NCBI RefSeq assembly: GCF_900104795.1
Contig: NZ_FNTG01000002.1
Coordinates: 930,001-994,000 of the forward strand
Direction: 5' to 3'
Length of the DNA: 64,000 nucleotides
From: Burkholderia sp. WP9
GTDB taxonomy: Bacteria > Pseudomonadota > Gammaproteobacteria > Burkholderiales > Burkholderiaceae
In this document: piece after piece, positions 9,091 to 18,420 of the stretch
Numbering within the stretch: the first letter of the stretch is position 1
How the letters are laid out: each line of letters begins with the position of its first letter
Program-made: the position numbers and the translations under genes
The notes under the pieces: model-generated
What the model was told of the DNA's origin: nothing
Database searches by the model: none
What the model saw: only the letters and a program-made list of their open reading frames with translations

Positions 9091-10037
9091 CGATAGAAGT
9101 GTGCGCGCGGATCGAAATTGAACGCCTGCCGCATCGCATCGTAAGCGGCCTTCGCTGCGTCGCTATCCGCCGGCGGCAGGACGATGTTCAGAATCACATA
9201 CAGATCGCCAGGCGGGTTGGCCGGAATGCCCTTGCCTTTGAGCCGCAAGCGCCTGCCGCCGGCAGAACCCGCCGGCACCGTCATCTCGACGGAACCGTCG
9301 GGTGTGGGCACGGTAACCTGCGCGCCGAGCGCGGCCTCCCACGGAGCCACCGGCAAGTCGAGCGAGACGTCGCGGCCGTCCACGTGAAAGCGCGGGTGTT
9401 CCCGAAAGGCGATTTCGAGGTAGAGGTCGCCGGCCGTTTCGGGCGTGGCGCCCGCGGCGCCCTGGCCGCTCAGCCGCAGATGCTGGCCCGCGCGAATCCC
9501 CTTTGGAATGGTGACATTGAGCGTTCGCGTTTCCAGCGAAACATGCCCTTGCGGATCGACTACGGGCATTTGCAAAGAAATCGCGCGCTGCGCGCCGCGA
9601 TACGCGTCTTCGAGATCGATCAACACCTTGGCGTGATGGTCTTCGCCGCGCGCATCGAAAGGCCGCTGCCGAGGATGCGCGCCACGCGCACCGCGCGCGC
9701 CGCCGAACATCTTCTCGAAGATTTCGTGGAAATCGGCGTGCTCGCCGGCCTCGTTGCCCGCGCCGCTGAATTCGAAACCCTCGTCCCAGTTCGGCGGCGG
9801 CTGGAATTCCTGGCCGTTGCGCCATTCGCTGCCCATGCGGTCATAGGCCGCGCGCTTCTCGGGGTCCTTGAGCACCTCGTAGGCTTCGCCCAGCTCCTTG
9901 AAACGGTCTTCGGCGTCGGCATGCTTGCTGACGTCCGGGTGATACTTGCGCGCGAGCTTCCGATACGAACGTTTAACGTCATCCTGAGACGCGCTTCGCT
10001 CGAGACCCAGGACTTCGTAATAGTCTTTGTATTTCAT
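9087..10037 (-). CDS. cbpA: CbpA, DnaJ-type co-chaperone and curved-DNA-binding protein
   Basis: A J-domain protein of 316 residues. Residues 1-70 form the J-domain with the HPD motif at 33-35 (KYHPDVSK). A Gly/Phe-rich linker with EIFEKMFGGARGARGA follows (about 100-130). Two beta-rich client-binding domains start at about 145 (LNVTIPKGIRAGQHLRL) and 230 (TVPTPDGSVEMTVPAGSAGGRRLRLKGKG). There is no DnaJ zinc-finger cysteine region, which separates it from DnaJ proper. Known CbpA assists DnaK and coats nucleoid DNA in stationary phase. It is the first gene of a cbpA-cbpM pair; the strand and overlap make co-expression near certain. Confidence 0.93.
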   Translation of the reverse strand: MKYKDYYEVLGLERSASQDDVKRSYRKLARKYHPDVSKHADAEDRFKELGEAYEVLKDPEKRAAYDRMGSEWRNGQEFQPPPNWDEGFEFSGAGNEAGEHADFHEIFEKMFGGARGARGAHPRQRPFDARGEDHHAKVLIDLEDAYRGAQRAISLQMPVVDPQGHVSLETRTLNVTIPKGIRAGQHLRLSGQGAAGATPETAGDLYLEIAFREHPRFHVDGRDVSLDLPVAPWEAALGAQVTVPTPDGSVEMTVPAGSAGGRRLRLKGKGIPANPPGDLYVILNIVLPPADSDAAKAAYDAMRQAFNFDPRAHFYR

Positions 10038-10374
10038 ACTGGCGGCAGACCCATGAGGGATGGGAGCGGCAATGGGTATCCATCGCGTGACGATTACGGA
10101 CTGACTTTATACCAATCCGGCCGGGCCAGCAAAATTGCGCGTTCGCTACACCGCGTCGGGTCAAAGCGGGAAAGGCGGTCTGCAAGAAGTCGTCGCCGCT
10201 ATCCGCCGGCGAGCGTTTTAAAGGCGAAGAAAAACATCTGTTCGTGAACCGCCGTAGCGACGTTTCGCACACGCTCAAGCACGCGTCCGTGCATTCCGAG
10301 TTAGCGACGTATCAGCGATTCGGCCCGGATACGCAGCGGCCTGCGCACCCGAAGCGTACCCCCTACCCGTGCCG
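10038..10374. other. Intergenic region upstream of cbpA
   Basis: No gene is supported in these 337 bases. On the minus strand a TATAAA hexamer (10113-10108) with a TTGCTG-like element about 15 bases before it could be the cbpA promoter. The ribosome-binding site of cbpA is weak. The part nearest the phasin stop (10300-10374) shows nothing recognisable. Confidence 0.3.
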
Positions 10375-10794
10375 TTATCCGGCCTGCATCAGCTTTCTCG
10401 TTTCCGCGAGACTTTCGGTGCCCCGCTTCGTGATGATGGCCATTGCGTCCACCTGCGACTTGCGCGCCATCTCGGCAAGCTCCTTCATATCGGCAAGCGA
10501 CTTTTGATAAGCGTCGTTCAACAATGCTGCCTGCCGGCCAGGATCCGACGCGTGAGCGCCGCCGGCCCCCAAGGCTTTGGCCGATTCCTGGATGCCCGCC
10601 ATTGCCTCGGTCACGATCTCGGTCTGCCTGCGCACGAGCGCCTGCATCGCCAATTGCGCCGCTTCGCTCGCCTCGACGAGAGCCGCCATGTCCTTGCGCC
10701 GCGACTCGATGATCGGCGCCATATCGAACCCTGGGATCTTGAATTCCTGCATCATTCTCGTCATGTCGGCGATGGGGTTGGTTTCAGTTGCCAT
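10375..10794 (-). CDS. Phasin-family protein
   Basis: A 139-residue, almost wholly helical protein of the phasin group that coats polyhydroxyalkanoate granules or acts as a small stress-associated granule protein. It shows the characteristic run EASEAAQLAMQALVRRQTEI and a C-terminal amphipathic helix (QKSLADMKELAEMARKSQVD). There is no signal peptide or membrane segment. The start has GGAG about eight bases upstream. No polymer synthase or depolymerase lies nearby, so granule association is inferred from the family only. An inverted repeat lies just upstream of the start. Confidence 0.85.
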   Translation of the reverse strand: MATETNPIADMTRMMQEFKIPGFDMAPIIESRRKDMAALVEASEAAQLAMQALVRRQTEIVTEAMAGIQESAKALGAGGAHASDPGRQAALLNDAYQKSLADMKELAEMARKSQVDAMAIITKRGTESLAETRKLMQAG

Positions 10795-10817
10795 GCTTGT
10801 CTCCAGTGAAATGGGGG

Positions 10818-10839
10818 GATCGACGCGTGAGCGTCGATC
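10818..10839. repeat. Perfect inverted repeat upstream of the phasin gene
   Basis: GATCGACGC and GCGTCGATC form 9-base arms around a GTGA loop, beginning 24 bases before the phasin start codon. It could be a leader stem-loop or an operator. No T-run follows, so it is not a normal terminator. Confidence 0.5.
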
Positions 10840-11079
10840 GTTATCCCGTGGGTCATGCTTCAGGCCACGATCGCCGTCAGTTGGTCGACGGCCTCACGCT
10901 AGCCAATGGTGATTCGCTTAGAACAGGGACTCATCCAGCGCGAGTTTCGCGAGAGTGAAGATGACGGTGCACGCAATGGCGAGGAAAATCGGTACGGTGC
11001 CGTACCGGGACGTTGCCCGGGACGTGGTGTAGATCAACCTCCGAAGGTATCGAACGGGTCGATCCCGAGGCATCGCCTG

Positions 11080-13389
11080 TTATGCGGCCGGCACAATGTG
11101 CGTTTTGCGATTCACGAGCAGCGGCGCCGCGCGGCTCAGCATGAACATCTCACCACCGATTGCAAGCTTCATCGCTTCGCCCATTTCCAGCGTTACACGA
11201 ATGCCGTCACTCGCCTCACCCATGCTGATCCGCAGATGACGACCTCGCCATTGCATCGCGAAGGCAACGTTCTTCCACGACGCGGGCAATGCCGGGGCCA
11301 GACATAGATGGTCATCGGCAAGCGAAACGCCCGCGAAACCCAGTATCGCCATCATCCACATGCCACCGAGGCTGGCAATATGCACGCCCCCCTCCATGGC
11401 GGCATGCGTGTCGTCGAGATCGATGGCTGAGGTTCTGCGAAAACAGTCGAGCGCCGCTTCGCACTGACCCAGTCTGGCAGCGACCAAGCCATGCATGGCG
11501 CGACTCAACGAACTGCCATGACCGCAGCGCGGCGCATAGTAGTTGAAGTTCGCCACAGCGGCGTCGCCAGGAAACTCTTCAGGCAGCAGCGCCAGCAGGG
11601 CGACGACATCGGCCTGTTTGGCAAGCTGGGATCGCTGGATGCGCTCGCGGCCCAGCACGACGTCGATCGGCACTGAACGGGCCGCATAGGCGGCGATGTC
11701 GATGTCTTCGAGCGCGAAGAATCCCGCGAACTGCTCGAACAAACCGGTGCTCGAATCAAAGCCCGTGACTATCGCCTCGGCAACCGTGCTCCAACGTTGC
11801 AGTTCGGCTTCGTCGAGATTGAGTTGCTCCGACAGACGTTGCCAACTCTCCGGCCAGCGTGCACGCAGTAATGCCGCAGTCTCGACGGCACGCCGGATAT
11901 TCCAGCGCGCCATCACGTTCGTAAAGGCATTGTCGTCAATCGATTCGTGATATTCATCCGGACCGATCACGCCGCGAATATGACAATGGCCGTCCGCTTC
12001 CCTCTTCGCGCGGCTCGCCCAGAAGCGTGCGGTCTCCAGAAGAATCTCGGCACCGGCCTCTCGGAGGAACGCGTCATCTCCGGTGGCCCGCCAATATTGC
12101 CAGACGGCGTACGCAACGTCCGCGCTGATGTGCTGTTCCTGCTTGCCGCATTTGACATCCACCAGCTTCCGATCAGGGCCGACAACTTGAGCGGGGCACG
12201 CCTCCGCGCCGGTATCGGCGGACTCCCACGCATACAACGCACCCTGCCAGCCCATTGCCGCGGCTTTCCCCCGCGCCCCGGCGAGTGTGTGAAAGCGATA
12301 CATCAACAGCGCCCTTGCTGCCTCGGGCCACGTCAGCGTGTAAAACGGCAACAGATGGATTTCCGTGTCCCAGAAGACATGTCCGTGATAGTCGTCGCCC
12401 GTCAGCGCCCGCGCGGCGATCGAAACGTAGTCGTCGGCTGGATTGGCCGCGCCGTTCAGATGGTAGAGCGCGAATCTAAGAGCGCGTTGCGCGCGCGAAT
12501 CGCCGTCGATCTCGACGTCGCTGCATGCCCAGCGCTCTTCCCAGGCCGTCTCGTGCGCCGCTATCACGGCCGGCCAGCCGAGGGTCTGCGCGGAGTTCAA
12601 AGCGGCCTGCGCGCTGCGAGCGGGATCGATAGCTTCTTTGCCTGCGCGTGCCATGGCGACCATCCGCGCGAGACAGACGACCTGCCCCGGGGTCGAGGTC
12701 CACTTCCACGACCATTGCGACGGGCCGCATACGGTAGGAGAAACGAGCTGGTGGTCGATCTGCAGCGATACCGCGGTGGCCATTGCGAGGCGTGTGCCGG
12801 AGGATGCCGCGCGCCACACGCTAAGGCCCTGCTCCGCGCGTTCGGACACGAGACCGATATCCACTGCATCGATCGACGCTTCCAGCGTCACCTCGATCCC
12901 GCCCTGCTCCATTTCCAGCAGGATGATCTGCATTCCAATCGCGCGCTGGCTGAGAGACGTCATATGGAAACTGCGCAACTTGACGCCAAAAGCGGACGCG
13001 TTCGACAGGCACGCCTTGCTGATCAACGCACCGCGGCGCATGTCGAGAATCCTCTCCTGCCGCGCTTCGTCATGATCGTGATGAATCAGAGGCTGCCCTT
13101 GCAGCAGAAGCCGGACTTTCAGCCAATCGGGCGCGACGGCGAGCTTGGGAATGCCAGGTTCTTCACTGGCCGTATCGAAGAGTCCCGCGACGAGTGTCCG
13201 CGAGGTGGCCACCCAGCGGCCGCCACGGTGTATCGCGCGCGCGCCGCGCACACCGAAAAAGCCGTTACTGATCGCGAAGCGCGCGGCGCGGCTGCGCTCA
13301 AGCAACGAGTCGTAGCCACCTTCGGCCACGATCCAGCTCGAATCGGCGGTTGGGCGCATCACTTCATCCAACTGTTCAGGACTTTTCAT
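11080..13389 (-). CDS. Glycoside hydrolase family 65 disaccharide phosphorylase
   Basis: Family GH65 enzymes cleave alpha-linked glucosyl disaccharides (trehalose, maltose, kojibiose, nigerose), mostly with phosphate, giving beta-glucose 1-phosphate. From the ATG at 13389 the protein has 769 residues, the normal length. Visible landmarks are the N-terminal FFGVRGA, the catalytic-domain segment DDYHGHVFWDTEIHLLPF, and GVIGPDEYHE with the general-acid Glu at about 479. A later YYAPRCGHGSSLS and a C-terminal beta-sandwich complete the fold. Two further in-frame ATGs (13434, 13359) are possible starts. The gene overlaps the end of the HAD phosphomutase gene by 14 bases, so the product can be passed on directly. 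Which disaccharide is used cannot be decided by eye. Confidence 0.9.
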   Translation of the reverse strand: MKSPEQLDEVMRPTADSSWIVAEGGYDSLLERSRAARFAISNGFFGVRGARAIHRGGRWVATSRTLVAGLFDTASEEPGIPKLAVAPDWLKVRLLLQGQPLIHHDHDEARQERILDMRRGALISKACLSNASAFGVKLRSFHMTSLSQRAIGMQIILLEMEQGGIEVTLEASIDAVDIGLVSERAEQGLSVWRAASSGTRLAMATAVSLQIDHQLVSPTVCGPSQWSWKWTSTPGQVVCLARMVAMARAGKEAIDPARSAQAALNSAQTLGWPAVIAAHETAWEERWACSDVEIDGDSRAQRALRFALYHLNGAANPADDYVSIAARALTGDDYHGHVFWDTEIHLLPFYTLTWPEAARALLMYRFHTLAGARGKAAAMGWQGALYAWESADTGAEACPAQVVGPDRKLVDVKCGKQEQHISADVAYAVWQYWRATGDDAFLREAGAEILLETARFWASRAKREADGHCHIRGVIGPDEYHESIDDNAFTNVMARWNIRRAVETAALLRARWPESWQRLSEQLNLDEAELQRWSTVAEAIVTGFDSSTGLFEQFAGFFALEDIDIAAYAARSVPIDVVLGRERIQRSQLAKQADVVALLALLPEEFPGDAAVANFNYYAPRCGHGSSLSRAMHGLVAARLGQCEAALDCFRRTSAIDLDDTHAAMEGGVHIASLGGMWMMAILGFAGVSLADDHLCLAPALPASWKNVAFAMQWRGRHLRISMGEASDGIRVTLEMGEAMKLAIGGEMFMLSRAAPLLVNRKTHIVPAA

Positions 13390-14137
13390 GAATCCGCCGG
13401 CAAAGCCTTCCACGAGACAGTTGATCGAGATCAACTTCGTCCAGACTGGTCACGACGAGATCGGCGCCTGCCGCTTGCAGCGAGGTCGCGTCGTGCAGGC
13501 GCGCGACGCCAAGTGCCGCCATGCCAGCGGCGCGGGCGGCCTCGATACCAGCCGGCGCGTCTTCGACCACGAAGCAGTGCTCAGGCACGGCGGGCAGCTC
13601 CGCGGCAGCGAGCAGGAATATCGCCGGATCCGGCTTGCCGGCAGGCAAATCGCGGCCGCACACATTGGCGCCGAATACATCGAACAGGCTGTGGTGATCG
13701 TCGAGCGGGATGCGCCGCATCATGTCGTTCGCGTTTTTCGAGGACGACGCAACGGCAATCGGAAAACCCAACTTCCTCACCGCATTGACGAAGCGAAGCG
13801 CGTCCGCGAAGGCGGACACGGCTCCCGCGCCGATCAGCGCCTCCACCCGCCTCTGCTTGCTCTCTGCGTAGGCTTCGGCACGTTGTGCGGCATTCGGGAC
13901 CCCCAGCGCTTGCAGCGCGGCAAGCGCGCCGCTGAACCGTGGCTTGCCGGCCACCTGGGATTGATAGATCGCCGTGGTGAAGCGTGCTGGGTCGGCGAAG
14001 CCTGTGAGCGCTTCGCGCCAGGCTCGTTCATGGGGCGACGCGAGCAGCACGCCGTCGACATCGAAAATGCCGGCGCAAAGTATGCGATGGGGATCTGGCG
14101 GCGGGGCTCGGGATTGGCGGACTGTCATGCGTGGCAT
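13376..14137 (-). CDS. HAD-superfamily beta-phosphoglucomutase-like enzyme
   Basis: A 253-residue HAD phosphomutase/phosphatase of the beta-phosphoglucomutase subfamily. Motif I is IFDVDGVLL with nucleophile Asp26 and general acid Asp28; motif II is the IAVASSSKNA segment; motifs III/IV are KPDPAIFLLAA and FVVEDAPAGIEAARAAGM. An alpha-helical cap lies between motifs I and II. Together with the overlapping GH65 gene the expected route is disaccharide to beta-glucose 1-phosphate to glucose 6-phosphate. The start at 14137 is chosen near the conserved core; ATG at 14128 is also possible and an extension to 14314 would add about 60 atypical residues. A simple sugar-phosphatase role cannot be excluded. 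Confidence 0.85.
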   Translation of the reverse strand: MPRMTVRQSRAPPPDPHRILCAGIFDVDGVLLASPHERAWREALTGFADPARFTTAIYQSQVAGKPRFSGALAALQALGVPNAAQRAEAYAESKQRRVEALIGAGAVSAFADALRFVNAVRKLGFPIAVASSSKNANDMMRRIPLDDHHSLFDVFGANVCGRDLPAGKPDPAIFLLAAAELPAVPEHCFVVEDAPAGIEAARAAGMAALGVARLHDATSLQAAGADLVVTSLDEVDLDQLSRGRLCRRIHEKS

Positions 14138-14301
14138 TTGTCCAGAGTGATGGCGGGCGGTCGCAATCTGCCGCGCCTGGCTACGTTTGACGCAACGAAT
14201 CGCGTCGTGTCTGGATGCACAATAGCCGACAAACGCTCGACGGGTCAGGAAAACATTCAAGCCCGCAAAATCCCGCTCGATGAATCGAGGCGCTTCAAAC
14301 C

Positions 14302-15465
14302 TCAAAGACGACAACTGACCCTTAGCGTCGCAATCAGGCCAGGGTTATTGTCAGCAAACTCCAGCGATCCCCGGTGCAGCGTCGCCACCGCCTTCACAAG
14401 CGCCAGGCCAAGCCCCACGCCGGGGGTTCCGCGACTTGCGTCGCCGCGATAAAAACGCTCGGTCACCTTGGGCTTTTGCGCGTCCGGAATGCCGGGACCA
14501 TTGTCCGCCACCGAGATCGAGATCATGTCGTCGTGGCGAATCGCAACCACTTTGGTTTCACCACAGTCCGGCGCAAACTTCAGCGCGTTGTCAATCAGAT
14601 TGCCGATCGCTTGCGCCAGCAAAAGCTGATCGGCCACGGCCGTGAGATCGTCCCCGCATTCCAGCGACAACGCCACCCCGCGCAACTCGGCCACAGGTTG
14701 ATAAAATTCAACGGCATCCGAAACAATCGTCTTCAGATCGCAAGGCGTAAAACCCGAGCGCCTGACGCCCGCGTCGATTTCGGCAAGACGCAATAGCGCG
14801 TTGAAGATACTGATCACCCGGTCGACATCCGACAGCGCCACCTCCAACTCCGGCAGTATCTCCTCATTGCCCAGCCGTTTCGACGTGCGAGTCAGCACTT
14901 CGAGCCGCGCACGCAATTCGGTCAACGGCGTGCGCAAATCATGAGCAATGGCGTTCGACACGTTGCGCACACCATGAATCACTTCGATCAGCGCCTCTTC
15001 GGCCTGCTTGCGGGTCTTCACTTCCTGTTGCAACTGGACATTGTGCTTTTCCTGCAATTGCTGCAATGCCCGCAGTTTCAGGTGCGTATCCACTCGCGCG
15101 GCCAATTCTTCCATCTGCAACGGCTTGGTAATGTAGTCCACCGCGCCTGCACGAAAGCCCGTGATCTTATCCTCGGTACGCGTCAGGGAAGTCATGAAGA
15201 TCACCGGAATGTCGCGGGTTTTCTCCATCGCCTTGAGTTGCCGGCAAGTTTCGAAACCGTCGAGTCCCGGCATCATCACGTCGAGCAGGATCAAATCGGG
15301 TTGCGCCAGTTCCGCACGCCGCAATGCCTCCATGCCATCGCGGGCGATCGCCACCCTCAGGTTATTGCTCTCCAGACATTCGACCACCAGCCCGAGATTG
15401 GCGGGCGTGTCGTCAACCACGAGCACAACGGGCGTATCGGTATCGAATGGTTCGGCTAAGCTCAC
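14302..15465 (-). CDS. Receiver-histidine kinase protein (REC-HisKA-HATPase)
   Basis: A soluble 387-residue signalling protein. An N-terminal receiver domain (about 12-128) has the phospho-acceptor Asp62 in LILLDVMMPG and the conserved Lys in YITKPL. A short coiled coil (about 132-165) leads to a HisKA domain with His175 in AIAHDLRTPLTEL, then an HATPase domain with N-box IDNALKFAPD, ADNGPGIP and GVGLGLALV. It has no membrane segment, so it probably relays from another kinase. Its start overlaps the stop of the upstream hybrid kinase by four bases, which supports a shared phosphorelay. It is the last gene of the four-gene signalling operon. Confidence 0.9.
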   Translation of the reverse strand: MSLAEPFDTDTPVVLVVDDTPANLGLVVECLESNNLRVAIARDGMEALRRAELAQPDLILLDVMMPGLDGFETCRQLKAMEKTRDIPVIFMTSLTRTEDKITGFRAGAVDYITKPLQMEELAARVDTHLKLRALQQLQEKHNVQLQQEVKTRKQAEEALIEVIHGVRNVSNAIAHDLRTPLTELRARLEVLTRTSKRLGNEEILPELEVALSDVDRVISIFNALLRLAEIDAGVRRSGFTPCDLKTIVSDAVEFYQPVAELRGVALSLECGDDLTAVADQLLLAQAIGNLIDNALKFAPDCGETKVVAIRHDDMISISVADNGPGIPDAQKPKVTERFYRGDASRGTPGVGLGLALVKAVATLHRGSLEFADNNPGLIATLRVSCRL

Positions 15466-18413
15466 GAGTTGAGATCCAGATGTTGTTCTATCAGCGATAG
15501 CAAGGCTTGCGACTCGTAGCCTGCTGCCAGACGGCGCAACTGCGCCGAAAAGGGTTCGTAACGGCTGTCGAGGCTGACGAGACGATCCGCATGACGGACG
15601 ATGTCGCGCATCGACCCCAGCAACGCAAAGCGATGCAGCACGGCCAGTTCATCGCGCGGCGGAGCGATCAGCGCGGCGTCTGCTCCGACCGGCGTTGGAC
15701 GAATCGAACATTTCAAGCAGAGTAGCGCGGCGATCTCCTTCAACAGCCGGTCGAGATCGAGTGGCTTCTCGAGAAAAACATCCGCCCCCGCACCGAGGTT
15801 CGCCTGCGCATTGCGTTGCGATGCGTCTGCGGACACGGCGATCACCGGCACATGACGCAACTCGTCCGAGGCGCGAATATGCCCGAGCATTTCGATGCCG
15901 CCCATCACCGGCATGACGGTGTCGAGCAGGATCAGGTCGGGCGGCGATACCATTGCTTTGGCCAACGCATCGCGGCCATCGGCACTCTCCGAAACGCGAA
16001 AGCCGCAGCGTTGCAGCGCGTCGACGATCAGCGCACGATTCCCGGCAACGTCGTCGATCACCAGCACATGGCGCTCATTGCCGTCACAGCCCAGGATCTC
16101 CAGCGCCGGAGCGCAATCCGAGGCCTGCGCATACGAAACCGGCGCATCGAGCTGGAACCAGAACATGCTGCCCTGACCGACGACGCTCACCACCTTGATT
16201 TCACCGCCCATCATGCGCACCAACTGACGGCTGATCGCGAGCCCGAGACCCACGCCGCCGGTGCGCCGGGTGAAATCGCCGGCCTGTTCGAACGGCTGAA
16301 AGATCGTCTCGAGCCTGTCCGGACTCACGCCGACGCCGGTATCGCGCACCTCGAACCGCAGCCGTGCGTCGCTAATCATGCGTACTGCCAGCGTGACTTC
16401 ACCGCGGTCCGTGAATTTGACCGCATTGGCAAGCAGATTCAACAACACTTGACGAAGGCGCTTCTCGTCGACGCGAATCACCTTCGACAGATTCGGCGGC
16501 ACCTCATAGTTGAGGATGAGCTGCTTCTGGTCGGCGCGAACGCTCACTATCTCGGCGATCACGCGCAAGAACGGCCCGAGCGGCACATCCGTCACATTCA
16601 GTTCGAGCTTGCCCGCCTCGATACGCGCGAAGTCGAGCAGGTCGTTGATGAGCATGAGCAGATGCTCGCCGCTCTGTTCGATGACACTCAGGCTCGCCAA
16701 TTGCCGTTCGGTCATCGCCGCATCGCGCCGCAAGATCTGCGCGTAACCGAGAATGCCGTTCAACGGCGTGCGCAATTCGTGGCTGATGTTGGCGAGGAAC
16801 TGATCTTTCGCGCGGTTCGCCGATTCCGCCGCGTCTTTCGCAACCCGCACCGTATCTTCGAGCGCCTTTCGCGCCGAGATATCCTGGAGAATCGCAATGG
16901 TGTGGATCGCCCGTCCGCTCGAATCACGCTGAAGCGCGACCGACACGCTCACCCAAACCCGCGAGCCGTCGCGCCTGAAGAGCGGCATTTCCTCCGAATA
17001 GTGCGAGAGCCGGCCTTCGCTCAACTGGCGCAATTTCTCCGCGCTCGCAGCAAGGAATTCCTGATCGGCGATGTCCTGGAAACGCCTTTCCAGCAAACTC
17101 TCGCGCTCATAGCCGACGATATCGCACGAGCGCTGATTCACGCGCAGGAACCGCCCGTCGAGATCGCAGTGCACGATCCCGACCGCGGCATTTTCGAAGG
17201 TGCCGCGAAAGCGCGCCTCGCTCGAACGCAGTGCCTGTTCCGTGAATTTCAGCTGGGTAATATCTACCAGACTGCCGACGAAGCGAATCGGTTTGCCGTC
17301 GGCGTCCCACGTTGCCATGCCGCGCACGAGCACCCACCGCACGGTTCCGTCGCTATGGCACAGGCGGTTCTCCACCTCGAACACATCGACCTCTTTGCCC
17401 AGGTAGCGGAGCATCGCGGCTTCGGTGCCGGCGCGGTCCTCCGGAAGCAGGATGCTCATATACGCGTCGTAGTCCAGCAAGGTCTGCGGACGCGTATAGC
17501 CAAGCCACTCCCAGATGTTCGAGAAGCGCGCGAAGCCCCGGCGATGATCGCCCTCGGGCATGTCGATTTCCCACACGCCGACGTTGGACCCGTACATCGC
17601 CGATTCGAGGCGTGCATTAGTCTCGCGGAGTATTTCGGCTTCTTCGGCGCGACGCCGCTGTGTCACGTCGCGAAACACCAGCACCACGCCGAGGATGTCG
17701 CCGCGCTCGTCGACGATTGGCGAACCGCTGTCGTCGATCGCGATCTCGCGCCCGTCGCGCGCCAGCAGGACCGTGTGATTCGCGAGCCCGACGATCGTCC
17801 CGGCCGCCAGCACGGCTGCCACCGGGTCTTCGGCCGGCGCGCGGGTGGTCTCGTTGATCACGCGGAATACTTCCGCGAGCGGCCGCCCCATTGCCGCCTC
17901 GCGCGGCCAGCCGGTCAGCGCTTCGGCGACCGGGTTGATGAAGTTGATGCGCGACTCGCGATCGGTCGCGATCACCGCGTCGCCGATACTGGAGAGCGTG
18001 ACGGCATAGCGTTGTTCGCTTTCGCGCAGCCGCCGTTCCGCGCCGTGCTTGTAGAGCGCCATTTCGACGACGGTCTTCAATTGCGTGTCGTCGAACGGCT
18101 TCAGAACGTAGCCGAACGGTTCGGTGACCGTGGCGCGCCGGACAGTGTCCTCGTCGGCATATGCGGTCAGGAAAACCACGGGCAGATTCATATTTTCGCG
18201 AAGCAGCCGCGCGGTGTCGATGCCGTCGAGCTTGCCTTCCAGCCGCACGTCCATCAGGATCAGATCAGGCTCGGTCTCGGCGGCAAGAGGCAATGCGTCT
18301 TCGCCACGCGCCGTGATGCCGACCACGGTGTGGCCCGCGCGGCTCATCTGCTGCGCAATGTCTCGGGCGACAACGCGATCGTCCTCAACTATAAGAATGC
18401 GGGCGGGCGCCAT
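15462..18413 (-). CDS. Hybrid sensor histidine kinase (REC-PAS-PAS-PAS-HisKA-HATPase-REC)
   Basis: A cytosolic 983-residue hybrid kinase. Domain order: receiver (1-125, phospho-Asp at about 55 in LILMDVRLEG), three PAS/PAC units (about 135-260, 270-395 and 400-525, each ending in a PAC-like VFRDVTQRRRAEEA or VGSLVDITQLKFTEQA segment), HisKA with HELRTPLNGILGY, HATPase with NLLANAVKFTDRGEV and GVGLGLAISRQLV, and a C-terminal receiver with LILLDTVMPVMGG. There are no transmembrane helices, so the PAS domains should read an internal signal such as redox state or a small ligand. A GTG at 18428 is an alternative start, overlapping the preceding gene by eight bases. Co-transcribed with both neighbours. 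Confidence 0.9.
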   Translation of the reverse strand: MAPARILIVEDDRVVARDIAQQMSRAGHTVVGITARGEDALPLAAETEPDLILMDVRLEGKLDGIDTARLLRENMNLPVVFLTAYADEDTVRRATVTEPFGYVLKPFDDTQLKTVVEMALYKHGAERRLRESEQRYAVTLSSIGDAVIATDRESRINFINPVAEALTGWPREAAMGRPLAEVFRVINETTRAPAEDPVAAVLAAGTIVGLANHTVLLARDGREIAIDDSGSPIVDERGDILGVVLVFRDVTQRRRAEEAEILRETNARLESAMYGSNVGVWEIDMPEGDHRRGFARFSNIWEWLGYTRPQTLLDYDAYMSILLPEDRAGTEAAMLRYLGKEVDVFEVENRLCHSDGTVRWVLVRGMATWDADGKPIRFVGSLVDITQLKFTEQALRSSEARFRGTFENAAVGIVHCDLDGRFLRVNQRSCDIVGYERESLLERRFQDIADQEFLAASAEKLRQLSEGRLSHYSEEMPLFRRDGSRVWVSVSVALQRDSSGRAIHTIAILQDISARKALEDTVRVAKDAAESANRAKDQFLANISHELRTPLNGILGYAQILRRDAAMTERQLASLSVIEQSGEHLLMLINDLLDFARIEAGKLELNVTDVPLGPFLRVIAEIVSVRADQKQLILNYEVPPNLSKVIRVDEKRLRQVLLNLLANAVKFTDRGEVTLAVRMISDARLRFEVRDTGVGVSPDRLETIFQPFEQAGDFTRRTGGVGLGLAISRQLVRMMGGEIKVVSVVGQGSMFWFQLDAPVSYAQASDCAPALEILGCDGNERHVLVIDDVAGNRALIVDALQRCGFRVSESADGRDALAKAMVSPPDLILLDTVMPVMGGIEMLGHIRASDELRHVPVIAVSADASQRNAQANLGAGADVFLEKPLDLDRLLKEIAALLCLKCSIRPTPVGADAALIAPPRDELAVLHRFALLGSMRDIVRHADRLVSLDSRYEPFSAQLRRLAAGYESQALLSLIEQHLDLNS

Positions 18414-18420
18414 AGTGTGC

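Noticed and set aside
9099..10247. 382-codon open frame opposite cbpA
   Set aside because: Shadow of cbpA, whose J-domain and client domains are clear.
10244..10507. Short frame between cbpA and the phasin gene
   Set aside because: No ribosome-binding site, no domain and partly antisense to the phasin gene.
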